Below, piece after piece: positions 11,488 through 24,400 of a stretch of DNA of 60,663 bases. The stretch is from Trebouxia sp. TZW2008 (lineage: Eukaryota > Chlorophyta > Trebouxiophyceae > Trebouxiales > Trebouxiaceae), in NCBI GenBank assembly GCA_002118135.1, contig BDIU01000171.1, forward strand, positions 1 to 60,663, read 5' to 3'. The notes beneath the pieces are model-generated. The model did not search any database. It had not been told where the DNA came from and saw only the letters and a list, made by a program, of their open reading frames with translations. Numbering within the stretch: the first letter of the stretch is position 1; every line of letters starts with the position of its first letter. Made by a program: the position numbers and the translations under genes.

Positions 11488-12913
11488 AGCTTGCTCGGCT
11501 CAAGCAAGCTTAAAGCTCACGCTCGATCGAAGGGCACAAATCGAGGAGCGAAGAGCAAATCGCAGCGAGTTGTGGCAGGGCAACTTTGTGCCGCAGTGTC
11601 GCGTCAACACAGCGGTGCGAGAAGCTACGCAGGACGTTGCGAGCCAGTGCTCGAGCTACACTCCAGTGACGTCTGCTATCCTCGTCGATTTGACAGCGCT
11701 TTACGCGTGTTGCCGGAAGCCGCGGCAGACCGACACGAGCAAGCGTGAACGCGACTTCGCATTACTAAGTATTTAAAGCAGTACTTAGTCACAGGGCAGG
11801 TCACAGGGGCCTTGCAGAAGTAGCAGCACAAAGCATGAGCAGTAGACAATGACCACAACCTTCATGCTACAGCAGCCCAGAAGGACCAGCTTCAAGCAGA
11901 CACACAGAAAGGCAGCACATTTGTCTGTGAAGCAAACGAAGGGTGTTATAGCAGCCCTAGATGTTATTGTTGTTGGCTTTGTAGCACTATCAGCACCTGG
12001 GGTGCAATGCTCTCTGTGTCCTTGTTTGGCCCCTGTAGAGTGCAGGTCATTAAAGTGTCTCAGCATTGCTGACAACATCAGAGAATCAGTCTAAGCCTCA
12101 AGATTTCCACACATATGCTTGCTGTATGACTCTGTCCTGCCTATCATGGAGGGCAAAACAGGGCGCTGCAACTTCACTTTTTGAAACAGGCAGCTTGACC
12201 TCATGCTCTTTACCCGTTTGGGAGGCAGACCTGCAATATGGTCTGTTTCACTGATGTTTCAAACGTCACAGAGTCTAATGTTCAACAGCACTATTGTGTA
12301 AACGTGACCCGTATGCACACACATATATGCCAGACAAGACTTGTGACCTCAACCCTTTCAGGAAATTCTACAGTGTGTATGAATGGAACAGGGTCTGTTA
12401 GCAGCAGCCAGTACCTGCTTCCACAACAGGCAAAATTGAGTTCCTCAAAACAGTATCCTTGATCAGGACCTTACAAACCCTGATTAGACTAGCTGACATG
12501 CATCTACCGAAAACTCCAGGTCAGTCCAGACGTGCACTGTGAACTGCTGCTGGGCAAAACTTTCCAGCAGCACAACGCACCTAAGAGGGGTATGACCACA
12601 CCATTCAGCACTCTCACCCGTGTGCAGAAACCCTGAGGGAATCCGTTCTGCTACAGCTATGTGAATATGATAGAGCTTTCCTTGGCATTGATGATTGCAG
12701 AGCACAGACTTGTTGTTGCTCAATTGTACAAACAGGCAAGCAGGAAACATAGCTGTCTTCATGCAGCCACCCTGCATTGAGTTTCTGGCTTGTATACCAC
12801 CTGATGAAGCACATGTGCTGTGGAGCTCTGCCTTGTACATCACCATTTGCATGAGTTGTTCACCAGGCCAAGGTACATCTGTGTGTCTTGCTCCACAAAT
12901 ATCACAACGCGCT

Positions 12914-14030
12914 TCAGAGCGAGTCAAGGGAAAAGCATGGCTCGCCTGGCCTTGACTTGTCGATGTCATTTCTTGCATGGACAAACAACTGTGCCAGCCA
13001 TGACCCAGGGACAAAAGGATCTGACAGTGCAGACCTGCTTGCAAAGTGAGATATGCTATGCTTCCCTTGAGCATGTTGGTATGACTTGGAGTAGCTTGCG
13101 CTGAGTGTCTGCACCAACTTCAGGTGACTGGTCCCCAACTCAGTTGTGAGCTTATCCGCCAAAGTCAGCAGCTGAGACACATCATCAGCAGCGTATCGAA
13201 TCAAATCCTGAGGCATTGGGCGACGCTTCCACATGCTGTTGTCGCGCTTGATCCTCTCTTTGATGACTGAAAAGGAGGCAAAGACACTCATGTCAGCAAA
13301 CATCACTCAGCCTAGCTCAGCTCAGCTCAGCTCAACTGAATACAAGATGCTCAAAATTTAGGTCAGCTCAACATAGCTGTGCAGCTTGTGCTACTCTAGT
13401 GTGACGTTGCAAGAAAAAGCAATTTGCTGGCATAAGCGAACCAAAAATGCATCTTACATACCTGATTTGTACCTTGAAGCAGGCAGACTATATAAGCTCA
13501 TGAGTGTTGCAAGGCCAACACGCTCTTGGCTCTGTAGGTGGCGCCCAGTCAGCATGCCTTCCAGCAAACCAACCAGGCTGTATGCCACCTGAAACAAAAT
13601 CAGTGCGTTGAAAAGGCATCTAGGCTGAGCATGTTTTGCAATTCAAAATAGGACAAAGCAGAATTCTGCATGAAATCTCAGAATGCTGCTGCTTAGCAAG
13701 CCTGCTCATTGATTTGATTCATGTATGTCATTTGCAGCAAGCGTTGTGTAGGCGTAGGTTATACCAAGCTGAGGCATCAGGACTGAATTCTGGGCTTGAG
13801 TCAACCCATTACCGTGCATACATTGCAGCAGACTGTTGACAAGTTGACATGCTCATGTACTCCTATCGCGACAGTCTACAGTACTTGTTGTAGACGCCAG
13901 CAATTGCGCAAACCTGTGTATCAAGGATGTTCTCCAATTCTATGCCCTTCTGGAAAGATAGAGCAAGTGAGTCCTGCCTGCAGTCATGTACTACCTTCAT
14001 GACACCTGGGTCCTCTAGCAAACCCTTGAG
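12914..14030 (-). CDS. RNase D/EXD1-like DEDDy exonuclease, copy B (partial)
   Basis: Three exons are recognisable on the minus strand. One at about 14028-13917 has ExoII (VMKVVHDCRQDSLALSFQKG, then ILDTQ). Exon 13588-13473 has QERVGLATLMSLYSLPASR. Terminal exon 13266-12914 has MWKRRPMPQDLIRYAADDV, the Y-x3-D ExoIII motif, and ends FSLDSL. The terminal exon begins after a clean TTTTCAG acceptor. No ExoI exon with D-x-E was found upstream to 15.5 kb, so the gene may lack part of its active site. A second minus frame runs 13074-12484 through the same area with a CDICG motif; it could be an alternative 3' part. Confidence 0.55.
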
Positions 14031-14317
14031 ATACAGCATAGCAATAATGGCTTGTACATGTTCTTGGCTTCCTCAGTGCTTGTGACCATCGCTATCTGTG
14101 CCTAAATGCAGCAAAGAAATCAGATATGCACGGACGCTAGGCATGCACTGAACTATTTTGATGCATTTGAACGCTGTGGACCCGAGTCATTCCTGATGCC
14201 ATGACTGCCTGTAAGGCTTTTGGCTTCTTTGCATGCCCTAGTGAATGAAGCTCATGACACTCTTCAGCAAACAGTGCAAGTTGAATACATGCACTCAGTT
14301 GCAGTGCACACTGCAAG

Positions 14318-15108
14318 TCAAGGGAAGTCACGAGTAGGGATCAGCATGACAATATCACATGCATAGCCTGCAGAGCTCACGTTGGAGCTGCTGGTCTTAG
14401 GCATGGTTGACTGTTTTGCCATGACTGACGGCTTTGGCATGACTGACGGCTTGGGCCGACGCATTTCTGGAGGTGCTGTACAGTGGCCCCAGGCATCCTC
14501 CCTGTTGGTGTCCTTGCTATGCACATTCAGTGTGCAAAGGCCCGCCAGGAGCTGCTTTAGTTTCTCCTCATGAGGTGGCCGAATGAGAGCACGCAAGTCA
14601 GCTATCACCTCAGGCTGATAGCACAATGGACCAGGCAACACAGTGATATATTTCTTGCACATTTTGGTCTGCAGAATGTTTGTGAGTGTCCACGGGGCAT
14701 GAAATTCATTGCCATCATACAGGGCCCTAATGTCGGCACCCCTCGCGTCATAGTCTCCACTGCTGCAGTAGTTGCCATTGCTGTCGTACCCGGCCATGCC
14801 ACACGTGTTGCAAGCCTCATGATAGTCTTGGAACCAGGTCTGTCTTCTGCCTCAGAGTCCCAATCTGGCCAGAATATGTCCGTTGGGCATTCTTTTCTGA
14901 GAAAGCTGCTGACAATGCTGTACTTGACAGGCACCATGGCGTAGTGGGTCCACAGATTGAGCAAGCCTTCATGCAGGCATGCAGCAGTCACTGCTCTGAC
15001 CACTGCCTCTGATCCATGGCTTTTGTTGACTGCATGTAGGAGCCTTCCATGTGCCTCCTCGCCCTGCAACATGGCAACATGGTTGACCACATTGTAATTT
15101 GATTCCAT
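14318..15108 (-). CDS. hypothetical protein with apparent frameshift
   Basis: An ATG at 15108 opens MESNYNVVNHVAMLQGEEAH and continues to WPDWDSEAED near 14845. The protein-like sequence then moves to another frame as TWFQDYHEACNTCGMAGYDS and runs to a stop at 14318. The end is rich in PKPSVM-type heptad repeats. No GT donor fits a short intron at the switch, so a one-base indel in the AGACAGAC stretch is likely, or an intron starting about 80 bases earlier. C-x2-C is the only motif seen. The gene ends about 300 bases upstream of exonuclease copy B and might encode its N-terminal part. Confidence 0.4.
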
Positions 15109-16106
15109 GTTTCAGATAACGCAAAGCAGGTTGGAAAAACCTGTTACTACATGCTGGCATGAGCAGGTGCACTGTTGGCAGGCTTGTTTGCATTTCTGTT
15201 TGACTGCAGGATGCAAGCTGCAAATCATGTTGGAAAAGGCGTTTGTATATAGCTCAACTCGACGTGTCTGCAGTCAGCTAACCAGCTCTTGGTGATTGTT
15301 GCAGCTGCATTGCGACACTCATGACAGTCTGCTTTCATTGGCATTGTCAGGCAAACAAACGTGCTGAAATCGTGCTCATTCGACAGACTCGACCTGTGGC
15401 CGCAAGCAGTACCTTGCAATACATAGTAACAGCATTTGAATGCGCCAAGTTGTCCACCGCCACCATCATGCAGAATCTGAGGGTGCAAACTCTTGGCTAT
15501 CCCACGACTCGTTCACGACTACTTGATTGCTTCTATTGTAGCACAAATGCTCAGTTCGTCGAATCCGAGATTTCAAAGGCCACATTTTCAACGGTTTACC
15601 GTCACCAGGCTCTTCAGCCTACCGTTCAACTGGGGGGCAGTGAGTTCCCAAGCTGGTCATGATTTAGTCGAATTCGTACGTATACATGCATGGATATGGT
15701 GAGACCTTCAAAATCGTAATATGCAGCAATTAGTGTTTACATGTAGATCAGCTGCTGCTACAACACATCTCCATGCAAATTGCCAAGATAAGTAGATGAC
15801 TTCAGGCCATGAACAAAAAACAAAGTAACTCCGCAACAAATGAAGCCTATTATGCTAATGCTTAAATCCGCTCAGATGCCCAACAACAAGCAGAGTCTGA
15901 CAGAGGGTCAGAGACAGACAAAAATGTCACCAAAACAAAGTAGGATTTTGGCTGCATGCTGACTATCAAAACAAAACAGCCCATGAATCAATGCGTTCAG
16001 ATGCTGCCTCTGCAATTTTGCTTTGCAATTCGTAGCATTTGCCCTGCTGTACATTGCTTGTGTGTTAAATCTTGTCATCCAAACTTGAGAATGTCTGGTT
16101 GACAAG
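15109..16106. other. no supported gene
   Basis: Short overlapping frames on both strands, none with a recognisable motif or convincing splice pattern. Confidence 0.35.
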
Positions 16107-17999
16107 CTATGTCGAGGTTGAAGTAGCACCCCTGACCTTGTCAAGCAGCTGAGTCATCCATGGGGCAGATGTGTCAGGAAGTACAGCTGAGGTACAGACT
16201 ACAATGCTGTTCTTCACTGCATCCTGATGTGCAGGATCCCAGTAGGACTGAGAATACACAGAGCTCAGTGCTGATAGCAAGCTGAGGTGAGCAGTGCCCA
16301 GCTCTGCTGTAATTTTGTCCACAAGCATCAGCAGCTGCAGCACATCCTCAGCTGCATACCGCAGCAAGTCTTCTGCAACGGGACGCTGAGCCCACAGCTC
16401 AGGATCAGCTGCCATCTTGTCTTGCACAGCTGCATAAACATTTGATGCGCCTTGTACAAGAGCGTGATGGGTGGCTTGAATCATGTACAGGCAGACAAGA
16501 CTGATCTTTGCAGACACTGCTGCCCTCTTGCTAGTGATAAAGCTTGCAACAAGAATCACCGCATATGACCAGGCGCAAGCACTTTGCTATTGACTGCACA
16601 TGACGCAATGACAATGCAGATAGACCTGTTTGCAAACTAGAGTCATATTGCAACAACAAGCTCTGCACAAGCCAAAATCAAACAGCAAAGCAACAACAGC
16701 ACTGAGGGCTGTATGATGAGGACTGGGAATGCAGCTGACATCATGCGATAACAACAGCATCTGGCTGGCAATGCAATGGTAGTATGGGCTGCAATATTGT
16801 TCAGAGGCTGTTGCACTCAGCAGAAGCAAAGCACTGCAATCAGCTGCTCCCACAGCCCCTCACACGCTCAGCATAACGGCCTGCTGCATCACAGCAGAGC
16901 AATGCAGCTGATGTGCCATGTTTGCACATGACGCACCCTCCTTGCTGCACCTCTGCACAGCTGCTAGCCTTAGCAGTTGCAACCACAGCAGCATACTGCA
17001 CAGCTGGAGCACCACAGCTCACAGCGTGGGCACTACAGCTTTGCTGTTCTCATGCATCCAGCCACAGCAGCATACTTTCCAGCTTGAGCATCACAGCTCT
17101 CAGCCTTGGCACTGTAGCTTGCATTAGAGCATCACAGCTCACAGCTTTGCTGTTGCAGCACCCAGCCACAGCAGCATACCCCCCAGCTTGAGCGCAGTCG
17201 CTCACAGCATGGGCACTGCATCTTGCATCAGAGCATTGCAGCTCACAGCTTTGCTGCTGCATCATCTAGCCTCAGCAGCATATACCCCAGCTTGAGCACC
17301 ACTGCTCACAGGGGTTCCACAGCTCACAGTTGTGCTGTCGCACGCAGCTCAAATGAGCTATCTCAGCATTGGGAGCAGCAGCCAGAACAGCATCACAGCT
17401 GTGTAACTGGATTTTGCTTGCAACGTTCACGGTGCAGACATGTTGTGAATGACTGACTTGACCACTATTATTTGATGCTCAAGGTTTGCAGTGCAAGTGC
17501 AATGACATGCAGGATTATGCCATGATTGTGGGCTGCTCCAACAAAACTAGGTTTACCATGCAAATGAAAGCAGTTTTGCATTGATCTAGATCTGCAGGCA
17601 GCCTTAAGATGAGCACCACACCTTGCTTTGAGGAGTGAGCTGGCAGCTTGTGAAGAATCAACAGATTAGCCAAGCGAATGCGCTCTGATGTATAGACACT
17701 TGTGTTGTACAACACATTCCTCCACAGCTCTGTCAGACCATCTGCCACCTGAACAAGGACAACAGAAACTTGGACAGCATGCACAAGACGTGCGCATCAG
17801 ACAACATCCTTGCGCCAGAACAGATGACAGGGTACATCAGCATGGCAAGCTGATCTCAAAATCTTGCAGCCATCAGGAAACCCTTCATGCATTTTGAAGT
17901 GATTTTCTGAAACAGTATACTGGCAGAAGACCTGTCTTGGTCTAAACTACTCAAAATGTGCAGTGATCACCTGGGTGTCATAGATGTTGCGCAGCTTGA
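16107..17999 (-). pseudogene. RNase D/EXD1-like exonuclease, copy C (5'-truncated)
   Basis: The terminal exon 16429-16107 encodes AVQDKMAADPELWAQRPVAE followed by LLRYAAEDVLQLL (Y-x3-D) and a tail ending TSTST. A middle exon at about 17750-17605 has RIRLANLLILHKLPAHSSKQ. At 17999-17968 only the last codons of the ExoII exon remain, LIKLRNIYDTQ with a good GT donor. The catalytic HDCRQDS part and ExoI are missing. The sequence switches at about 18000 to a U-box exon on the opposite strand. Copy C is nearer to A than to B in this exon. The intron between its exons contains the repeat array at 16986-17345. Confidence 0.7.
16986..17345 (+). repeat. minisatellite array, about four 80-104-bp units
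   Basis: Units start AGCAGCATA, continue with CAGCTTGAGC and CACAGCTCACAGC, and end GCCACAGC or GCCTCAGC. The units differ in length and by many substitutions, so the array is old. CAGCTC and GAGCTG words make it partly self-complementary. It lies inside an intron of exonuclease copy C. Confidence 0.75.
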
Positions 18000-18002
18000 T
18001 GA

Positions 18003-18194
18003 GTGCAGGATCTCCTTCAGGAGCCTGTCATTGCAGCTGATGGCTACACATATGAGAAGCAAGTGTTTCAGGAATGGCTGAAGCAGCACGCAACCTCTCC
18101 TGTGACAGGGCAACCACTGCAGAGCACAGTTCTGGTGCCCAATCTTGCCATTGCAAATTTGCTTCAAGATTATTGTCCACATTGCTCAGATTAA
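18003..18194 (+). pseudogene. orphan U-box domain exon
   Basis: The plus strand encodes LLQEPVIAADGYTYEKQVFQ, then EWLKQHATSPVTGQPL, VLVPNLAIANLLQDY and a stop at 18194. This matches the U-box E3 ligase fold: P-V-x-x-D-G-x-x-Y-E, a W-L helix, S-P-x-T-G-x-P-L and P-N. The front part (the F-x-C-P-I strand) is absent and would lie in an earlier exon. GTGCAG directly before the block looks like its retained splice acceptor. No other U-box exon is found upstream, where the opposite strand holds truncated exonuclease copy C. It is probably a terminal exon moved here by rearrangement. Confidence 0.7.
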
Positions 18195-18439
18195 TCCGGT
18201 GTTGGAGTTGGTAGCCATGTGTACAGGTCCAAATGCAACCTGTTGAGTGTCTTGTCGACATGTGCTCCTTGTGACATTGTTGAATGAGAAGTTTGTCGAG
18301 ACTCGCAACAAATTGGAAGCTGTTGCAACAGCCTTTTGGCGCTCCTGTTACTAATATCTGATCAACACGTGAGCTGGGTCCTCTGTCGGGATCTGTGCGC
18401 CAAGCCAAGGTGACATTGCTCGACGGCCTTGCATCCGGA

Positions 18440-21400
18440 ATGGCCAGCTGTGGTACTTGGAGTGCACATACGCCGGCTGCTCGTCAGCAGAACGAAGCTA
18501 GCACAAGCGGTCGCCGCGCGGAAGTACCTTGCTTGCACACACGTCAGGCCTGGTCTCCGCGCACAAGGCGCGATCATTGCCAAGCACGGCAGACCGATCA
18601 GTTTTTGAGGCCCTCTGCCACCGGGTGCCGGGCTACAGCCAGTTGCACGGGCACAGCGACCACAAGCGATCAGGTGGTTGAACAAGCCAGTTTTTTGCTT
18701 TATGCTTAGGTCGCACTCGTCCTTTGACGTGTCGAACGACGGCTGTGCAGGCAAAGCCATGGTATGACGAGGAGGATTACGACGTCGTCGTGGTCGGAGC
18801 AGGTCATGCGGGTTGCGAGGCAGCTCTAGCTTCTGCTCGACTTGGTTGCAGGACGCTGCTACTGACCTTGAACCTTGACCGGATAGCATGGCAGGTCTGT
18901 CACAGCAAAGTTGCTGTGTGATATTGGCGAAGAGCACTTTGATGGTCTTGTTGTGCCCACTGTCTGACTGCTTTGCAGCCTTGCAACCCAGCTGTGGGTG
19001 GTCCTGCCAAGTCACAGCTGGTGCATGAGGTGGACGCCCTGGGAGGGGAGATGGGCAAGATGGCAGACCGATGCTACCTCCAGAAGCGTGTCCTGAATGC
19101 CTCAAAGGTATGGAGTGCCTGCAACACAGCGCATCAAACTCTTGCACTTCTTGCATTCATGCAATGCGTTAGCGTCCGCGTGACCTTTTCATTGGTGGAG
19201 TTGGTGTGAAAGGCTGTCAGGCGTCAGCTGCATTGGCCAGCTGCAAGTCAAATGCTTTTCCAGCATGAGGATTTTGCAGATCACAACCTCATGAGCCAAA
19301 CTCAGACTTTCATGTAGAGTAAATTCTCCTTGCAAGGACACTCAGTCCAAGGACAACTGCAATTGTAACTGGGAGCCTATCAGTGTATTTTGACTGCAAC
19401 GGCACCTCTCATAAGGGACAGTTTAATGCAAGGACAGCTTCCTTGGTAACTGAAGCAGTCATTAAAAAGACAAGTCACACTGCAGTTGCTCTGTGCACTC
19501 CTGAACTTCTACATTGCTCTCAGGTACAATGTGAGTGTGCTTGTATGCAGGGTCCTGCTGTGCATGCCCTCAGGGCTCAGACAGACAAGATTGAGTATGC
19601 ACACGAGATGCGACGCATCCTAGAGCAGACACCAAACCTGTTCCTGCGAGAAGGCATGGCAATTGGTCTGGAAACAGGCCCAAATGATGAGATCCAAGCC
19701 ATCAAGACTTTCTTTGGTCTCAGTTTCAGATGCAGGGCTGCAGTTGTGACCACAGGCACTTTCATGAATGGCAGGATTTGGGTTGGGCGTCACTCAATGC
19801 CAGCTGGCAGGTGAGTCTTTGTCTGTGTAAGCACTGCGGCTATGTGCCAATTGCTTAGTTCCATTGTGTGCTGCCCAATCTTGTGTGAGTCGTGTAGAAC
19901 ATTTTATTGACATCTTGTCATTGGTTCTGCAAAGCTCAGTGCAATGCCATGGTGACATCTGCAGAGGCATGTGTTTTGGTTACATAAGTAGCCTTTGTTT
20001 GCGTTGGGCACAAGGGACACAGCTTGAAACACCCCAATGTCATGACAACGCTCTGCCTCAAACAGAACTTGAGCTTATTTCGACAGCCCATTTGGCCAGA
20101 CTCTGCACACGTCACAGTTTGGACAGACTCACAATGCACCTTAATTGCTTTGTTGACAACGTATTTTCACCAAGGTGATTGTGAATACATATCGTATATC
20201 AGGTGCTTCAGCATGATGTGCAAGTCTACCCATATTGACTCACGAAGCTGACCTGACACTTTGACCTGATATGCAAACCTTGTAAAACCCACAGCTTGCA
20301 AAACAACTGAACAGCAGATCAACTGATTACATGTGTAGGGCTGGTGAAGCAGCCTTAGAAGGCCTGACTGAAGCAGTGCAAGGCTTTGGCTATGAGGCTG
20401 ACTGCCTCAAGACTGGCCATGTCAACTCATGCATGAACAGACGTGCTACAAAACGATGTGCAAATCTTGCTCATGTCACAGCCTGGCAAAGATGCACAAA
20501 CTTCACTCTGTGGAAATTGTTTACAGGGCTGGTGAAGCAGCCTCAGAAGGCCTGACTGAAGCTCTGCAAGGCTTTGGCTGTACAAGTGATCGCCTCAAGA
20601 CAGGCATTCCTGCCCGAGTTGACCCAGGCAACAATCTTGACACTTCAACATGATTTGCAAAGCTTGCACATGTCACAGCCCAGCAAACACCTAAAAGAGC
20701 AAGTCTGCCACAATTGCTTCTTCTTTACAGGGCTGGTGAAGCAGCCTCAGAAGGCCTGACTGAAGCCCTCCAAGGCTTTGGCTTTGAGACTGACCGCCTC
20801 AAGACTGGCACCCCTGCACGTGTTGACTCACGCAGCGTAAACTTTGCCAATTTGGAAGCCCAGCCTGGTGATGAGCAAGTCAAGTGGTTTAGCTTCGATG
20901 AAGAGGTAAGAGTGGTCATGGTCATGCACTACTGTTTCATTGAAGCATTTCTTATTTCAAAGTAATAATTTGTTTGTCACAAAGCGTCAAAAGGACACCT
21001 CCTGACTCCAGGAAGATAGCAAGCAAGCAAGCATGCAAACAGCCAAACATTGTTATACGACAAGCTGAAGTCAGCTTCAGCCCTTAGATCAAGGGCTCAG
21101 CCTTAACTCCTTGACAATTGCTGATCATGATGCTGCTCTGCACAAGATAGCTACTTGTACCACAGATGGCGGAGGGATTGACAGGTGCAAAGTGCAAGTT
21201 ACAGTGCACCATTCAATCCTCAGTCGTCTGAGGAAAGTGAGTGGTGTTGCGCCAGAGCAAGTCATCATAGACTGGAGGGGTACAGCGAGAGATAGTGCAG
21301 GGCTCAGGAGGAAAGCATGAACTTGTTGCATGACACCAACACAGATCATGGTGGGATTTTAAGCTCCTGAGAGGCTGCAGGTTTATCTTGAGAGATTGTG

Positions 21401-24400
21401 CCCTAGTCAAACTCCAGTTGTGAAAGGAAATGTTGAAGATTGCACCAGTGAAACCCAAGTTGTGAAAGCAAGTGCTGCAAATGACACCAATACAAGTCAT
21501 CTTGGGAAGGGCATTGCTGCAGGTGCATCTTTTGAGGCCACAAACACCCTGTCACCTGATGCACACAAGAGCAGCCATACCCGCCTTGATGCTGGCCAAC
21601 CTGCCTGTTACCTGTGCGGTGCTCCAAACTCACTTGCGACTTCACAACAACGCAATGCATTCTTTGGAACCTTACTGATGCAAGGCAATGTGAATCATGT
21701 TGCATGACACTGGTTTGCAGGTGCATGTTGCGAGGCCACAGATTCCTTGTCACCCGACGCACACAAGAGCAGCCATACACGCCCTGATACTGGCCAACCT
21801 GCATGTTACCTGTGCGATGCTCCAAACTCAATTGCAACTTTGGCAATGTACGCTTTGAAACCTTCCTGGTGCAAGGCAATGTGAACTATGTTGCATGACA
21901 CTGGTTTGCAGGTGCATGTTGAGAGGCCACAGATTCCTTGTCTTCTGATGCACACAACAGCAGCCACACACGCCATGATAGAGGCCGATCTGCATGGAAC
22001 CTGTGCTGTGCTCGAAATTCACTTGCATCTTTGGCAACCTTACTGGTGCAACGCAATGTGGACAATGTGGCATAACACCAGTTTGCGTAATTTCTGGTTT
22101 GCAGGTGCATGTTGAGAGGCCACAGAATCCTTGTCACCTGACGCACACAACAGCAGCCATGCACGCCCTGATTCAGACAAACCAGTGCTACTTGAGGTGT
22201 TATTGCAGGTGCATGTCGAGAGGCCTCAGATCCCTTGCCACTTGACGCACACTACAGCAGCCACGCATGCCATGATTGAGGCCAATCTGCATGAGACCCC
22301 CAAGTATGGGGGTTGGGTGGACAGCAAGGGCCCCCGCTACTGCCCCTCCATAGAGGACAAGGTGGTGCGCTTCAAAGACAAAGACAGTCATCAGGTAAAG
22401 CCCCTCCCCAACCCCACCCTCGCCCTCTTTACATGAGACCCACAAATATTGGCTTTGGGTTGACAGCAAGGGTCCCCACTGCTGGCCCTGAATAGAAGAT
22501 CAGGTTGTGCGCTTCCTGGACAAAGACAATCATCAGCTATAGCTGCACAACAGGATTGTGTCGTCATGCTTGCTTTCCTGTTCTGCATGTTGTGCGCAAG
22601 CTGGAGGCCACACCTGCAAGCCCTACTTGATTGAGCAGGTGTTGTTGGCTGCAACGCCCAACGGGCTGTGCAAGCAGGGCTAAACAACAGTTGGAAAATT
22701 CTGATGCTGCCCAGGTATTTTTGGCGCCTGGAGTGTGCACCACTCCTGAGCCGTGCGTGCAAGCTTCACTTGTTTACCATCTCACAAACAGCCTTTGCAT
22801 CACGCCTTGTCATACGTACTCATTAACCAACAGGTGCTCAAGTTGCAACGCCACACAACCACTCTCTTCCTGATATGTAGGTGTTTTTGGAGCCAGAGGG
22901 GCGCACCACGCCCGAGCTGTATGTGCAAGGCTTCTCCACAGGTTTGCCTGAGCGCCTGCAGCTGGCTCTGCTACATACCTTGCCAGGTCAGCATTTAGTC
23001 ATGCATTTACTGTGCAGACTGGTTCTGCATCTGGCCTGCGCTGTACATCCTTTCAGGTCCAGTATGTGTTTTGTACAGACTGCTAGCTGCCTTCTCAAAG
23101 TGAGCAGGGCTTCTCTGCTGGCACCATGGCCAAAGCCACATTTGTTCAGCTGACTTGTCAGCAAATGCCGCTGATCAGACTTTCAAAAGGTTTTGTTGCC
23201 TCTGCTTTGAGCATGATGGCGTGATCCTTCTGAACCAGGGTAATATGACCACATAAAATGCTCACCACTGACATTGTCCAATTGGCAGCATCTGCAATCT
23301 TGCACAAATGCAAAATGACTGGCTGAGCACCAGCCTGCTTAACATGTTGCCTGCCTGGCAGGTTTAGAGCAGTGCAAAATGCTGCGCCCTGCATACGCTG
23401 TGGAGTATGACTACTTCCCAGCTCACCAGTGCCACCCAACTCTGGAGACCAAGTCAATCCAGGGTCTGTTCTTCAGCGGCCAGCTCAATGGCACAACAGG
23501 CTATGAAGAGGCAGCTGCACAAGGACTCCTTGCTGGTGAGATCACAATTATGACAGCAGTGTCCAATTTCTGAATCAAAGTGCATTCTTGGTGCATTGTG
23601 CTTGTAGTGCATACCTGGAAAACAAGTCACTCTAGGGTCTATTCCTCAGCAGCCAGCTCAATGGCACAACAGGCTATCAAAAGGCAACAGCTCAAGGACT
23701 TCTTGCTGGTGACATTACAGAGGTGACCTTTTGTGGCACAAAAAAGCTGACATCACAGACTGCAAATTGCACATTACACTTTTCAATCACAGGTTGCAAG
23801 CATTGCCATGTTTCCATTTTGCAGTAGCTAGCCTGCTGTTGTATGTCGCTGTTCATGCTGATAAGAGTGAGGATGTGCAAAAAAGTCAGATTTCTCCCAG
23901 AAAGACACTGATCACCGCTCATGGTGAACAGTGCAAGCCTTTACATACAACCTAAAGCTTTTTATGCACAAACTGCAGGCATAAACGCAGCAAGGCGAGC
24001 TCAAGAAAGCGCTCCCATTGTCATCCCGAGGGACAGCAGCTACTTGGGAACTCTGGTTGATGACCTTGTCACAAAGGTGAGCAGGCTCACCGCCTTTGCA
24101 TTGTTTCAGCAATATCACGTTTGGTCTGTGCTTTGGCTGCTGCCCTCGTTACAAATAGTAGCAACTGCAACGTGCACTTTGGTTGATGATTTGGTCACAA
24201 AGCTGAGCAGGCTTGCTGCCTTCACACTGTTTCAGCAACATCATTCGCTGTCTTGCTGATGATCTTGATACCAGGGTGATCAGAATTGGTATCTGTGCTT
24301 GCAAATATTGGCATTCCTTGGCATGCGACAATTTGGATTGCCCTACAAAGCAGAGGAGAGTTGCTGCCTTCATGGCATCCAACCAGAAACACTCATTGGC

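Noticed and set aside
18362..19156. 264-codon open frame on the minus strand
   Set aside because: It lies opposite MnmG exons 1 to 3, whose conserved FAD and PCNPAVGG motifs are unambiguous on the plus strand. The minus frame has no recognisable domain.
21518..22394. Possible CRISPR-like array (190-bp spacing, repeated start)
   Set aside because: Repeats are long, diverged copies of an MnmG exon with intron, without short identical repeats and unique spacers, in a eukaryotic intron.
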